Assembly: GCF_010686765.1 (NCBI RefSeq) | Contig: NZ_JAAGWF010000019.1 | Coordinates: 1-64,000, forward strand | Length of the DNA: 64,000 bases | Direction: 5' to 3' | Origin: Geodermatophilus sabuli | Lineage (GTDB): Bacteria > Actinomycetota > Actinomycetes > Mycobacteriales > Geodermatophilaceae | Shown here: positions 7,546 to 15,606 of the stretch, one piece after another | Layout of the letters: each line of letters starts with the position of its first letter | Position numbering within the stretch: the first letter of the stretch is position 1 | Translations under genes and position numbers: made by a program | Notes under the pieces: model-generated | The model's input: only the letters and a program-made list of their open reading frames with translations | The model's database searches: none | Told to the model about the DNA's origin: nothing

Positions 7546-9102
7546 GTGGATGCGCAACGCGGGTACGACGCGGTCGTCGTCGGAGCCGGGCACAACGGGT
7601 TGGTGGCCGCGGCCTACCTCGCCCGGGCGGGCTGGTCGGTACTCGTGCTCGAGCGGCTCGAGCAGGTGGGTGGCGCCGCGGTCAGCCAGCAGGTGTTCGC
7701 GGGCGTCGACGTGCGGCTGTCCGCGTACTCGTACCTGGTGAGCCTGCTGCCCGACCGGATCGTCGCCGACCTCGACCTGCAGGTCACCCTGGCCGACCGG
7801 GCGGTGGCGTCCTACACCGCCGTCGCCGGCGGTCCCGGCCTGCTGGTGGAGCGGGACGAGGGACCGGCCACCGCGGCGTCCTTCCGCGCGCTGACCGGGT
7901 CCGACGCCGAGCTGGCCGGCTGGCGCCGCTTCTACGGCCGGCTCTCGACGCTCGCCGAGGACCTCGCGCCCACCCTCACCGAGCCGCTGCTCTCCCCGGG
8001 GGAGCTGGCCGCCCGGCTGCGCGAGCCGGAGCTGTGGCAGGACCTGCGGGAACGGCCGCTGGCCGACGTGGTGGCCGACGAACTGACCCACGACGTCGTC
8101 CGCGGCGTCGCGCTCACCGACGGTCTGATCGGCACGTTCGCCGACGTGCACGCCGACGACGGCCTCGCCGGGCGGTGCTTCCTCTACCACCTGGTCGGCA
8201 ACGGCACCGGCCAGTGGCGGGTGCCCGTCGGCGGGATGGGCGCGGTCACCGGGGCCATGGCCGCCGCGGCCCGCAGCGCGGGCGCCGAGCTGCAGACCCG
8301 CGCCACGGTGACCGCCCTGGAGCCGCGCGCCGACGGCGTGACGGTGCACTGGACCGACGACGACGGCACCGAGCGGGCGGTGGACGCCGGGCACGTGGTC
8401 TGCGGCGCGGCGCCGGCCGTGCTGGACCGGCTGACCGGGACGGCTCCACGGCCCTCGGCGGACGGCGCGCAGCTCAAGGTCAACATGGTGCTGGCCCGCC
8501 TGCCGCGGCTGCGCTCGGGCGTGGATCCGGCGGTGGCCTTCGCCGGCACGTTCCACGTCGACGAGGCCGCCGGCCAGATCGACGACGCGCACGCCCAGGC
8601 GCGGGCCGGCCGGCTGCCCGACGTCATCCCGTTCGAGGTCTACTGCCACTCGCTGTCCGACCCGTCGGTGCTGGGGCCCGCCGAGCGGGCGGCGGGCCGC
8701 CACACGCTGACCCTCTTCGGCCTGCACACCCCCGCGGGGCTCTTCCGCGCCGACCCGGTCGGCACGCGACGTGAGGCGGTGCGGCGGGTGGTCGCCCAGC
8801 TCGACGAGCACCTCGAGGAGCCACTGCTGGACTGCCTGGCCCGCGACGCCCACGGCGAGCCCTGCCTGCAGGCGTCCTCGCCGCTGGACGTCGAGGCCTC
8901 ACTGGCGATGCCCGGCGGCCACATCTTCCACGGCGACCTGTGCTGGCCGGTCGCCGCGACGCCGGAGGACGTGGGGACCTGGGGGGTCGCGACGGCGCAC
9001 CCGCGGGTCGTCGCGGCGTCCTCGGGCGGCACGGTGCGCGGTGGGGCGGTCAGCGGCCTGGGTGGTCACGCGGCGGCCCGGCAGCTCCTGGACCGGCCCT
9101 GA
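7546..9102 (+). CDS. FAD-dependent oxidoreductase of the phytoene desaturase (CrtI)-related family
   Basis: 518 residues, GTG start. The N-terminus has the dinucleotide-binding motif VVVGAGHNGLVAAAYLARAG followed by an Asp/Glu-ended strand VLVLERL. A middle segment, VPVGGMGAVTGAMAAAARSAGAEL, and a C-terminal FAD-contact region ending GTVRGGAVSGLGGHAAA match the NAD(P)-independent phytoene dehydrogenase-like family (COG1233). The substrate is unknown and no carotenoid synthesis genes are nearby, so a carotenoid role is only one option. The following BrkB gene begins at its stop codon. Confidence 0.85.
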   Translation: MDAQRGYDAVVVGAGHNGLVAAAYLARAGWSVLVLERLEQVGGAAVSQQVFAGVDVRLSAYSYLVSLLPDRIVADLDLQVTLADRAVASYTAVAGGPGLLVERDEGPATAASFRALTGSDAELAGWRRFYGRLSTLAEDLAPTLTEPLLSPGELAARLREPELWQDLRERPLADVVADELTHDVVRGVALTDGLIGTFADVHADDGLAGRCFLYHLVGNGTGQWRVPVGGMGAVTGAMAAAARSAGAELQTRATVTALEPRADGVTVHWTDDDGTERAVDAGHVVCGAAPAVLDRLTGTAPRPSADGAQLKVNMVLARLPRLRSGVDPAVAFAGTFHVDEAAGQIDDAHAQARAGRLPDVIPFEVYCHSLSDPSVLGPAERAAGRHTLTLFGLHTPAGLFRADPVGTRREAVRRVVAQLDEHLEEPLLDCLARDAHGEPCLQASSPLDVEASLAMPGGHIFHGDLCWPVAATPEDVGTWGVATAHPRVVAASSGGTVRGGAVSGLGGHAAARQLLDRP

Positions 9103-10067
9103 GCCGCCGACCCGGACGACTGCGCAGCGAGGCGCGCGGCCTGCTCCGGGGAGCCGGTGCCCGGCTGCGCGGCCGGGACCTGGCACTCATCGCCGCCGGG
9201 CTCACCTTCTACGCCGGCATCGCCGTCGTCCCGCTGCTGCTGGTGGCCTTCTCACTGACCGCACTGCTCACCTCCCCGGGCACCGTGCGGGAGCTCAGCG
9301 GCCGACTGGGCGACCTGCTGCCGCCGCAGCTGGGGGCACCCGAGGCGTTGCGCGCCCTGGCCGAGGCCGGGATCGGGCTGGACGTGCTCGGCTTCGTGCT
9401 GGCCCTGCTGCCGATGTCCTTCTACGGCGAGGGACTGCGGCGGGCGCTGCTGCGCTTCACCACGCGGCAGGACACCCTCACCGGGTGGCGCGGCCGGTTG
9501 CTGGCCCTGCCGCTGGTGCTGGCCACCCCGCTGCTCCTCTACCCGCTGCTGCTGGCCGCGTCGGCCATGGCCGACCTGACCGAGCGCGGCGCCGTGGTGG
9601 GCAGCCTGGCGGTCGGCTTCTACTCGGTGCTGTTCGCCCTCACCGTGCCGCTGCTGTGGGGCTTCGGCGTGATCGCCGCGGACCGGCTGCGCTGGCCGGC
9701 CCTGGTGTCGGGCGCGCTGTTCACCGCCGCCTGCCTGTCCGGCTTCCTGCAGGGGTTCGTGCTGTTCCTGTCCCTGCCCCTGGCGCTGGGAGCGCCCTTC
9801 GGCGGGCTGACCGTCGTCGGGGCGGTCGTGGCCATCAGCTTGTGGCTGTTCCTGCTGCACCTGGTGGTGATCGGCGGCTGGCTGCTCACCCAGGCCCTCG
9901 ACCAGCGGCTGCGCTCCGGTCAGCCGCCCTCGCCCTCGCCCTCGCCCTCACCCGGGGGCGGCGGCTGGGGTTCCTCGGCCGGCGCGACCGGCGGGGGCTC
10001 CGGTGCCTCCGGTGCTGGAGGCGGCGGTGCCCCCGGCCCGGGTGCGGGGGTGCCGGGGTCCGGCTGA
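9099..10067 (+). CDS. YihY/BrkB-family membrane protein with low-complexity tail
   Basis: About 322 residues. The BrkB hallmark LALIAAGLTFYAGIAVVPLLL lies near the N-terminus, with five to six helices and MSFYGEGLRRALLRF in the middle, ending LLHLVVIGGWLLTQALDQRL. Family function is debated. No ATG, GTG or TTG lies between the upstream stop and the first helix, so I placed the start at a CTG that overlaps the previous TGA (CTGA); the true start could lie further upstream, inside the oxidoreductase. The last 50 residues are a Pro-Ser then Gly-rich tail encoded antisense to the end of the PBP gene. Confidence 0.7.
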   Translation: MSRRPGRLRSEARGLLRGAGARLRGRDLALIAAGLTFYAGIAVVPLLLVAFSLTALLTSPGTVRELSGRLGDLLPPQLGAPEALRALAEAGIGLDVLGFVLALLPMSFYGEGLRRALLRFTTRQDTLTGWRGRLLALPLVLATPLLLYPLLLAASAMADLTERGAVVGSLAVGFYSVLFALTVPLLWGFGVIAADRLRWPALVSGALFTAACLSGFLQGFVLFLSLPLALGAPFGGLTVVGAVVAISLWLFLLHLVVIGGWLLTQALDQRLRSGQPPSPSPSPSPGGGGWGSSAGATGGGSGASGAGGGGAPGPGAGVPGSG

Positions 10068-12328
10068 GGCGGTGCCTCGGGGGCTGGTTGCGGGCGGGGC
10101 GCCGGTGGCACGAAGTCGGCGCCGTTGCTCACCAGGATGGAGACCCGCTGCCCCTGCACGGCGCGGCCACCGCGGGGCGGGCTGGTGCCCAGCAGCACCC
10201 CGGCCGGGCGGGCGCTGTCCACGCGGGCGGTGACCGGCTCGAATCCGGCGTCCCGGAGGGCGGACTCGCACCCGCGCACCGAGGAGCAGCCCGGCACCGG
10301 CCGGGTGTTGCCGTTCTCCACCACCGCGTCGGCGGGCGGGAAGGGCACCATCGGGCGGTTCTCGAGGATCGGGGCCATGGCGTCGCGCCAGATGGTGGCG
10401 CCCTTGCCGCCGCCGAAGCCACCGACGTCCTCGTTCCGCTTGGGGTTGAGCACCATGACGCTCGCGGTGATCTCGGGGGTGTACCCGACGAACGCCACCG
10501 AGAAGTTGTCCTGCGACGTCCCCGTCTTGCCGGCGATCTGGTGGCCGCGCACGTAGGCCCGCGAGCCGGTCTGCCCCGGACTGCCGGGCTCGACGTCCTT
10601 GCGCAGCATCTGGTTGAGCGTGGTCGCCACGCCCGGGGGGATCGCCTCGGGCGTGCAGCGGTCGCCGACGGCCAGCGGCTCGCCGTCGCCGCCGACGGCG
10701 GGCTCCCCGTGCTGGTCGAGGACGGCGGTCACCGGGACGACGTCGCACTGGGTGCCGCTCGCCGCCAGCGTCGAGTAGGCGCTGGCCAGGCCGAGCGGGC
10801 TGGTGGGCTCGGGGCCGAAGGTGAACGAGCCCCGGTTCTCGTCGATGACCCGCTGGGGCAGCTCCGGGTCGTTGAACTGGAACAGGCCCATCCGCTCGGC
10901 CATCCGCACCGGCTCCTCGACACTGCCGAGGGCGTCCTCCAGGCCGAGGAAGTAGGTGTTGGACGACTGGTACAGCGCCGTCGTCAGGTCCAGCGTCGAG
11001 CGGTAGGTGCCGGCGTTCTCCACGTCGTAGGGCCGGCTGCCGTCGCGGTACACCCGGGACACGTACGGGTCCGACGTGGTCAGCGTGTAGAAGCTCGAGT
11101 ACCCCCGGGCCAGCGCGGCGGCGGCGACGAACACCTTGTAGGTCGACCCCGAGCCCTGGCTGGGCGCGACGTTGAGGTTGAACGACTCCTGCGCCGGGTC
11201 GTTGGGGTCGTAGCCGAAGACCCGGTTGACCGACAGCGCCAGCAGGTGGCCGGTGCCCGGCTCCACCGCGCTGAACATGCCGGCCAGCGAGTCGCCCATC
11301 GGCAGCGTGTTGAGGACGGCCGCGTCGCCGGCGCGCTGCAGGTCGACGTCGAGGGTCGTCTGGATGACGTAGCCGTTGTTCTCGAGGTCCTCCTGGCTCA
11401 GTCCCAGGTCCTGGATGAGGTACCGCTGGACGAAGTCGCAGACGAACGCCCCGACGGTGGCCTCGACGCAGCCGCGGCGGGGTGCGGGGCCAGGGGCCAG
11501 GCCGAGCGGGGCGGCCTGCGCCTGGGCGGCCTCCTCCGCGCTGACGTAACCCTGCTCGGCCATCCGGGAGAGGACCTCGTTGCGGCGCTCGGTGGCGGCC
11601 TCGGGGTTGGTGAACGGGTCGTCGGAGGTGGGGCTCTGCGCCAGCCCGGCGAGCAGGGCGGCCTGCGGGAGCGTGAGCGCGGCGGCGTCTATCCCGAAGA
11701 AGGCGCGGGCGGCCGGCTGCACGCCGTAGGAGTTCTGCCCGAAGTACACGATGTTGAGGTAGCGGGTGAGGATCTCGTCCTTGGAGTAGGCGTCCTCGAG
11801 CGCCAGCGCGACCCGCGCCTCCCGGAGCTTGCGGCCGACCGTCTGCTCGGTGGCCGCGCGGCGCTCCTCGGGGGTCTCGGCGGTCTGCAGCAGGGTCTGC
11901 TTGACCAGCTGCTGGGTCAGCGTGGAGCCGCCCTCCTGCACGCCGCCGGCGGCCAGGTTGGTCACCAGCGCGCGCATGGTGCCCTGGACGTCGAGACCGT
12001 GGTGGTCGTAGAAGCGGGCGTCCTCGATGGCCACCATCGCGTGCTTCATGACCTCGGCGATCTGGTCGTGCGGCACGGGGGCCCGGTTCTCGTCGTAGAA
12101 CCAGGTGATCGGCTCACCGTTCGCCGCCAGGAGCACGGTGTTGGCCGGCGGGGTGTCGATGGTGAGCTCGGTGGGCAGGTCCCCGAGCAGGCCGGTGGAC
12201 TGCTGCGCGGCGATGGCCGGGCCGCCCACCCACGGGAAGAGGAGTGCCGCGACCAGTGCCCCTGCCGCCAGGACGGTCGCGGCCAGCTTGAGCAGCGTGC
12301 CGGCCCGGCCGTCGGTGCGCCGGTCCAT
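9920..12328 (-). CDS. bifunctional class A penicillin-binding protein with PASTA domain
   Basis: 802 residues. Membrane anchor at about 12-40. The glycosyltransferase (GT51) domain, about 60-250, has EDARFYDHHGLD, GGSTLTQQLVKQTLL and LTRYLNIVYFGQNSYGVQ. The transpeptidase domain, about 340-660, has STYK, SSN and KTGTS. A PASTA domain follows (about 690-755: GCESALRDAGFEPVTA, VSILVSNG), then a Pro-rich tail ending in Gly-Glu repeats. It polymerises and cross-links peptidoglycan at the outer membrane face, like PonA of mycobacteria. The ATG has a GGAGGGAG ribosome-binding site. Its 3' end overlaps the convergent BrkB gene by 148 bp. Confidence 0.93.
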   Translation of the reverse strand: MDRRTDGRAGTLLKLAATVLAAGALVAALLFPWVGGPAIAAQQSTGLLGDLPTELTIDTPPANTVLLAANGEPITWFYDENRAPVPHDQIAEVMKHAMVAIEDARFYDHHGLDVQGTMRALVTNLAAGGVQEGGSTLTQQLVKQTLLQTAETPEERRAATEQTVGRKLREARVALALEDAYSKDEILTRYLNIVYFGQNSYGVQPAARAFFGIDAAALTLPQAALLAGLAQSPTSDDPFTNPEAATERRNEVLSRMAEQGYVSAEEAAQAQAAPLGLAPGPAPRRGCVEATVGAFVCDFVQRYLIQDLGLSQEDLENNGYVIQTTLDVDLQRAGDAAVLNTLPMGDSLAGMFSAVEPGTGHLLALSVNRVFGYDPNDPAQESFNLNVAPSQGSGSTYKVFVAAAALARGYSSFYTLTTSDPYVSRVYRDGSRPYDVENAGTYRSTLDLTTALYQSSNTYFLGLEDALGSVEEPVRMAERMGLFQFNDPELPQRVIDENRGSFTFGPEPTSPLGLASAYSTLAASGTQCDVVPVTAVLDQHGEPAVGGDGEPLAVGDRCTPEAIPPGVATTLNQMLRKDVEPGSPGQTGSRAYVRGHQIAGKTGTSQDNFSVAFVGYTPEITASVMVLNPKRNEDVGGFGGGKGATIWRDAMAPILENRPMVPFPPADAVVENGNTRPVPGCSSVRGCESALRDAGFEPVTARVDSARPAGVLLGTSPPRGGRAVQGQRVSILVSNGADFVPPAPRPQPAPEAPPQPDPGTPAPGPGAPPPPAPEAPEPPPVAPAEEPQPPPPGEGEGEGEGG

Positions 12329-12430
12329 TGATCTCCCTCCGTGGATTGCCCACTGCAACAGGAATCGGCGGCGTCCACAACCACCCGCGCCGTACCGGCA
12401 CCTGGCCGGCGCCGAAGCGTGCACCTCCCG

Positions 12431-14467
12431 TCACTCCACGAGCACGCCCGGCAGGTCACCGCGGTGCAGCACGACCAGCGTGCTCACCGCCCGGGTGAGG
12501 ACGACGTAGAGCCGGTGCAACCCGCGCGGCTCGGCGGCCACGATCGCGGCGGGGTCGACGACGATCACGGCGTCGAACTCCAGCCCCTTCGCCAGCGACG
12601 CCGGGACGACGGCCACCGGGGCCGCCTCGCCGTCCTCCCCGAGCACGGCCGCGGGCCGGCCGGCCGCGACGAGGGCCGCCGTCAGGTCGTCGACCGCGGC
12701 GTCCGGGCCGACCACACCGATCGACCCCGGCACGGCCGTCAGCTCGCGCACCACGTCGACCAGCGCACCGGTGAGCTCGGCGACCGGCCGCACCCGCAGC
12801 GACCCCGGCCCCCGGCGCACCGCCGTCGCGGCGTGCAGCCCCGGCGCGATCAGCGGCAGCAGCCGGTTGGCGTAGTCGAGCACCTCGCCCGGGACCCGGT
12901 AGCCACGGGTGAGCGGCCGGACGACGGTGTCCGGCCGGCCCAGGCCGGCGAGTGTGCGGCCCCAGTCGGCGGCCGCCCACGGGCTGGTGGCCTGCGCGAG
13001 GTCGCCGAGCACGGTCAGCGAGCCGGTGGCCAGCCGGCGGGCCACCGCGCGGCACTCCATCGGCGAGAGGTCCTGGGCCTCGTCGAGCACCACGTGCCCG
13101 TAACCGCCGGTGCGCTCGACCAGGCCGGCGGTCTCGTCGACCAGCACCGCGTCCGCGGCCGTCCACGGCGCGCGGCGCAGCGGTCCGGGCGCGCGCAGCA
13201 GGAGCGCCTGCTCGTCGTCGGACAGCAGGCCGCGGGCCGCCCGCGCCAGCTCGGCCGGATCGGTGAGCAGGGTGTGCACCAGTCCGGCGGCGTCGCGGGC
13301 CGGCCAGACGGCGTCGCAGAAGGCCCGCACCTCGGGGCTGCGGGCGGCCCGCCGCGTCTCGGCGTCGGTGGGGCTGCCGCCGGCCTCCTCCTTCTGCCGG
13401 CGGGCGTCCTCGGCCAGGCTCATCGCCAGCCGCTCCCGCCCGGCGGCGTAGTGCAGCACCTGCTGGTCCTCCCCGGCGCGGCCACGCCGGCGCAGGTCGT
13501 CGACGGTCCGCTTGAGCCGCTCGACCGGTACCCGGTAGCGGCGCCCGGCCAGGGGCACCTGCACCGAGTCGGTGGGCTTGGCCACCGCTCCCCACAGCGC
13601 CCGGTGCAGCACCTGTGCCATCCGCGCGTCGCCCTTGAGGACGGCGACCGCCGGCGGGTCGACCGCCCGCACCGGCACTCGCGCGGTCAGGTCGGCCACC
13701 GTCGTCTGGTCCACGTCGACCTCGCCGAGGGTGGGCAGCACCTGCTCGATGTAGCGCAGGAACGCCCGGTTCGGGCCGACCACGAGGACGCCGGACCGAG
13801 CCAGCTGCCCGGCGTGGCTGTAGAGCAGGTAGGCGGCGCGGTGCAGGCCGACCGCGGTCTTGCCCGTGCCCGGCGCCCCCTGGACGCAGACCGACTCGGC
13901 CAGTGGCGCCCGCACGATCTCGTCCTGCTCGGGCTGGATGGTGGCCACGATGTCGCGCATCGGCCCGCTGCGCGGGCGCTCGATCTCGGCGAGCAGGAGG
14001 CGGCTGTCCGCCGTCCCGGCGCCGGCGCCCAGCAGCTCGTCCTCGTAGCCGGTGAGCTCGCCGCCGGCGAAACCGAACCGGCGCCGCCGCACCAGGCCCT
14101 GCGGATCGGCGGCGCTGGCCCGGTAGAACGGCCGGCTCATCGGAGCCCGCCAGTCGATGACGACCGGGGTGCCGGAGTCGTCGCGCACGTGCCGGCGGCC
14201 GATGTGGAAGGTCTCGGTGCCGCCGTCGGGCGCGCCGGTGTCGGTGCGGCCGAAGAACGCCGGCACCCCCGGGTCGGCGGCCAGCGCGCGCAACCGCTCG
14301 GCACGCGCGGCCCCGAGCCGTTCCGCGGCCCAGCCGTCGACTCCGGCGTCGGTCAGGGCGGCGGCGGCGGTGCGCATCTGCGCCAGGCAGTCGGCCGCGC
14401 GGGCGAGATGGGCGCGCTCGGCGAGGAGGACGGGATCGGCGGTCTCGGACTCGGCGGGGAGAGACAC
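12431..14467 (-). CDS. helR: HelR-like RNA polymerase-recycling helicase (UvrD/HelD superfamily)
   Basis: 678 residues, GTG start. The N-terminal arm ends in AFFGRTDTG, followed by the HelD-type segment VIDWRAPMSRPFYRAS. Walker A is QGAPGTGKTAVG, Walker B/DEAQ is VVLDEAQDLSPMEC, then LTRGYRVPGEVLDYANRLL and a C-terminal superfamily I motif (KGLEFDAVIVVDP, LYVVLTRA). HelD proteins remove stalled RNA polymerase from DNA; the actinobacterial HelR class also displaces rifamycin and gives tolerance. The assignment to HelR rather than another HelD class is from overall resemblance. It starts 64 nt after the acVLRF1 gene on the same strand. Confidence 0.8.
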   Translation of the reverse strand: MSLPAESETADPVLLAERAHLARAADCLAQMRTAAAALTDAGVDGWAAERLGAARAERLRALAADPGVPAFFGRTDTGAPDGGTETFHIGRRHVRDDSGTPVVIDWRAPMSRPFYRASAADPQGLVRRRRFGFAGGELTGYEDELLGAGAGTADSRLLLAEIERPRSGPMRDIVATIQPEQDEIVRAPLAESVCVQGAPGTGKTAVGLHRAAYLLYSHAGQLARSGVLVVGPNRAFLRYIEQVLPTLGEVDVDQTTVADLTARVPVRAVDPPAVAVLKGDARMAQVLHRALWGAVAKPTDSVQVPLAGRRYRVPVERLKRTVDDLRRRGRAGEDQQVLHYAAGRERLAMSLAEDARRQKEEAGGSPTDAETRRAARSPEVRAFCDAVWPARDAAGLVHTLLTDPAELARAARGLLSDDEQALLLRAPGPLRRAPWTAADAVLVDETAGLVERTGGYGHVVLDEAQDLSPMECRAVARRLATGSLTVLGDLAQATSPWAAADWGRTLAGLGRPDTVVRPLTRGYRVPGEVLDYANRLLPLIAPGLHAATAVRRGPGSLRVRPVAELTGALVDVVRELTAVPGSIGVVGPDAAVDDLTAALVAAGRPAAVLGEDGEAAPVAVVPASLAKGLEFDAVIVVDPAAIVAAEPRGLHRLYVVLTRAVSTLVVLHRGDLPGVLVE

Positions 14468-14530
14468 GGTCGGAGGACGCTACTCGCGGGCGGACGCCGC
14501 GTCGACCGACATCGGCGGTGAGCTGACCGG

Positions 14531-15205
14531 TCAGTCGCGCCGCTCGCCGGGTTCGGTGATGTGGACCAGCACGGCGCGGAACTGCTGCGGCGTCTCGAGC
14601 AGCACGGCCTTGGTCGGTTCGCCCACCTCCAGCGCGGGCTCGGCGCGGAGCGCGGCGAGCGGGGCCAGCCGCGGATCGGCGAGGACGTCGTCGACCAGGC
14701 CACGGTCACCGCCGGTGAACAGTGCCTCGAGGCCGTCGACGTGCGGCAGCACCACCCGGACGGCGGTGTCGGCAGCCGCGTCCACCACCGCGTCGGTCTG
14801 GTGGCCACGCCGGCGGGCGTACCGCTGCTGGCTCCAGCCACCCGCCGCGGTGCGGCCCTGCACCAGCCGGGCGTCGACCTTGGAGACGACCAGGTCGTCG
14901 CCGTCGAAGACGCCGACCGCCCAGCGCCCGCGCCGGACCAGCAGCACGGCGGCGCGGTGGGGACGGCGCGCGGCGGCGGTGAAGGTCGTCAGCAGGGCCG
15001 GTCCCGGGCGCCAGCCGAACGGCGCCCGCAGGGTGAGGTCCGTGGTGTCCGCGCAGGTGATCGCCACGGCTCCGTCGTCCGTCCGGTGGACCTGGGCGAA
15101 GGCGCCGTGCCGGTCGGCGACGCCGTCCAGCCAGCGGCCCAGCCGATCGGGGGCCACGCGCAGCAGGCGCCCGCCGCCGGCGGCGGGGCGGCCGCGCGCG
15201 CTCAC
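14531..15205 (-). CDS. acVLRF1-family peptidyl-tRNA hydrolase (ribosome rescue)
   Basis: 224 residues. The core GGWSQQRYARRRGHQTDAVV (about residues 120-139) is the catalytic loop of actinobacterial VLRF1 proteins, relatives of Vms1/ANKZF1 and eRF1 that release peptides from stalled ribosomes or split subunits. A preceding strand block VLLVRRGRWAVGVFDGDDLV and a following RVVLPHVDGLEALFTGGDRG support the release-factor fold. The GTG start overlaps the stop of the rhodanese gene (GTGA), implying translational coupling. Confidence 0.8.
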   Translation of the reverse strand: MSARGRPAAGGGRLLRVAPDRLGRWLDGVADRHGAFAQVHRTDDGAVAITCADTTDLTLRAPFGWRPGPALLTTFTAAARRPHRAAVLLVRRGRWAVGVFDGDDLVVSKVDARLVQGRTAAGGWSQQRYARRRGHQTDAVVDAAADTAVRVVLPHVDGLEALFTGGDRGLVDDVLADPRLAPLAALRAEPALEVGEPTKAVLLETPQQFRAVLVHITEPGERRD

Positions 15206-15606
15206 TCCTGCGTGGTGGGCAGCCCGGCCGCGGCCCAGGCCTGGTAGCCGCCGACCACGTCGCTGGCCCGGTGCAGGCCGAGGGCGCGCAGGGAGTCCGC
15301 GGCGAGGCTGGAGGAGTAGCCCTCGTTGCACAGGACGATGACCTCGACGTCGTACCCGGTCGCCTCGGGCAGCTTGGCGTCGCTGGCGGGGTCGAACCGC
15401 CACTCCAGGTGGTTGCGCTCCACGACGAGCGCGCCGGGTACCTCGCCGTCGGCACGCCGCTGGGACACCGGGCGGGTGTCCACCAGCACCGCGCCGCTCG
15501 CCATCCGCGCCGCGGCCTCCTCCGGGGTGACCCGGTCGATCCGGCCGCGCGCCTCGGCCAGCAGCTCGTCGACGGTGCGGGCCCCCTCGGGCCGGCCGGT
15601 GCTCAT
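15202..15606 (-). CDS. rhodanese-like domain protein
   Basis: 134 residues, a single rhodanese domain: DRVTPEEAAARMASGAVLVD then RRADGEVPGALVVER and the active-site loop VLCNEGYSSSLAADSLRALG, with the catalytic Cys in CNEGYS, ending DVVGGYQAWAAAGLP. It may transfer sulfane sulfur or act as a redox or sulfur sensor. Its ATG overlaps the MFS stop and its stop overlaps the acVLRF1 start, so it is the middle of a tightly coupled operon. Confidence 0.88.
   Translation of the reverse strand: MSTGRPEGARTVDELLAEARGRIDRVTPEEAAARMASGAVLVDTRPVSQRRADGEVPGALVVERNHLEWRFDPASDAKLPEATGYDVEVIVLCNEGYSSSLAADSLRALGLHRASDVVGGYQAWAAAGLPTTQE

Noticed and set aside
9929-9955. Short tandem (CCCTCG)n tract considered as a non-coding microsatellite
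   Set aside because: It is coding in both overlapping genes, so it is described with them and not as a separate repeat locus.
8771-12331. Open frame of 1,186 codons on the plus strand through the BrkB and PBP region
   Set aside because: It is a GC-rich shadow: the minus strand of 9920-12328 encodes a complete PBP with all catalytic motifs, and the plus-strand translation has no recognisable domain.
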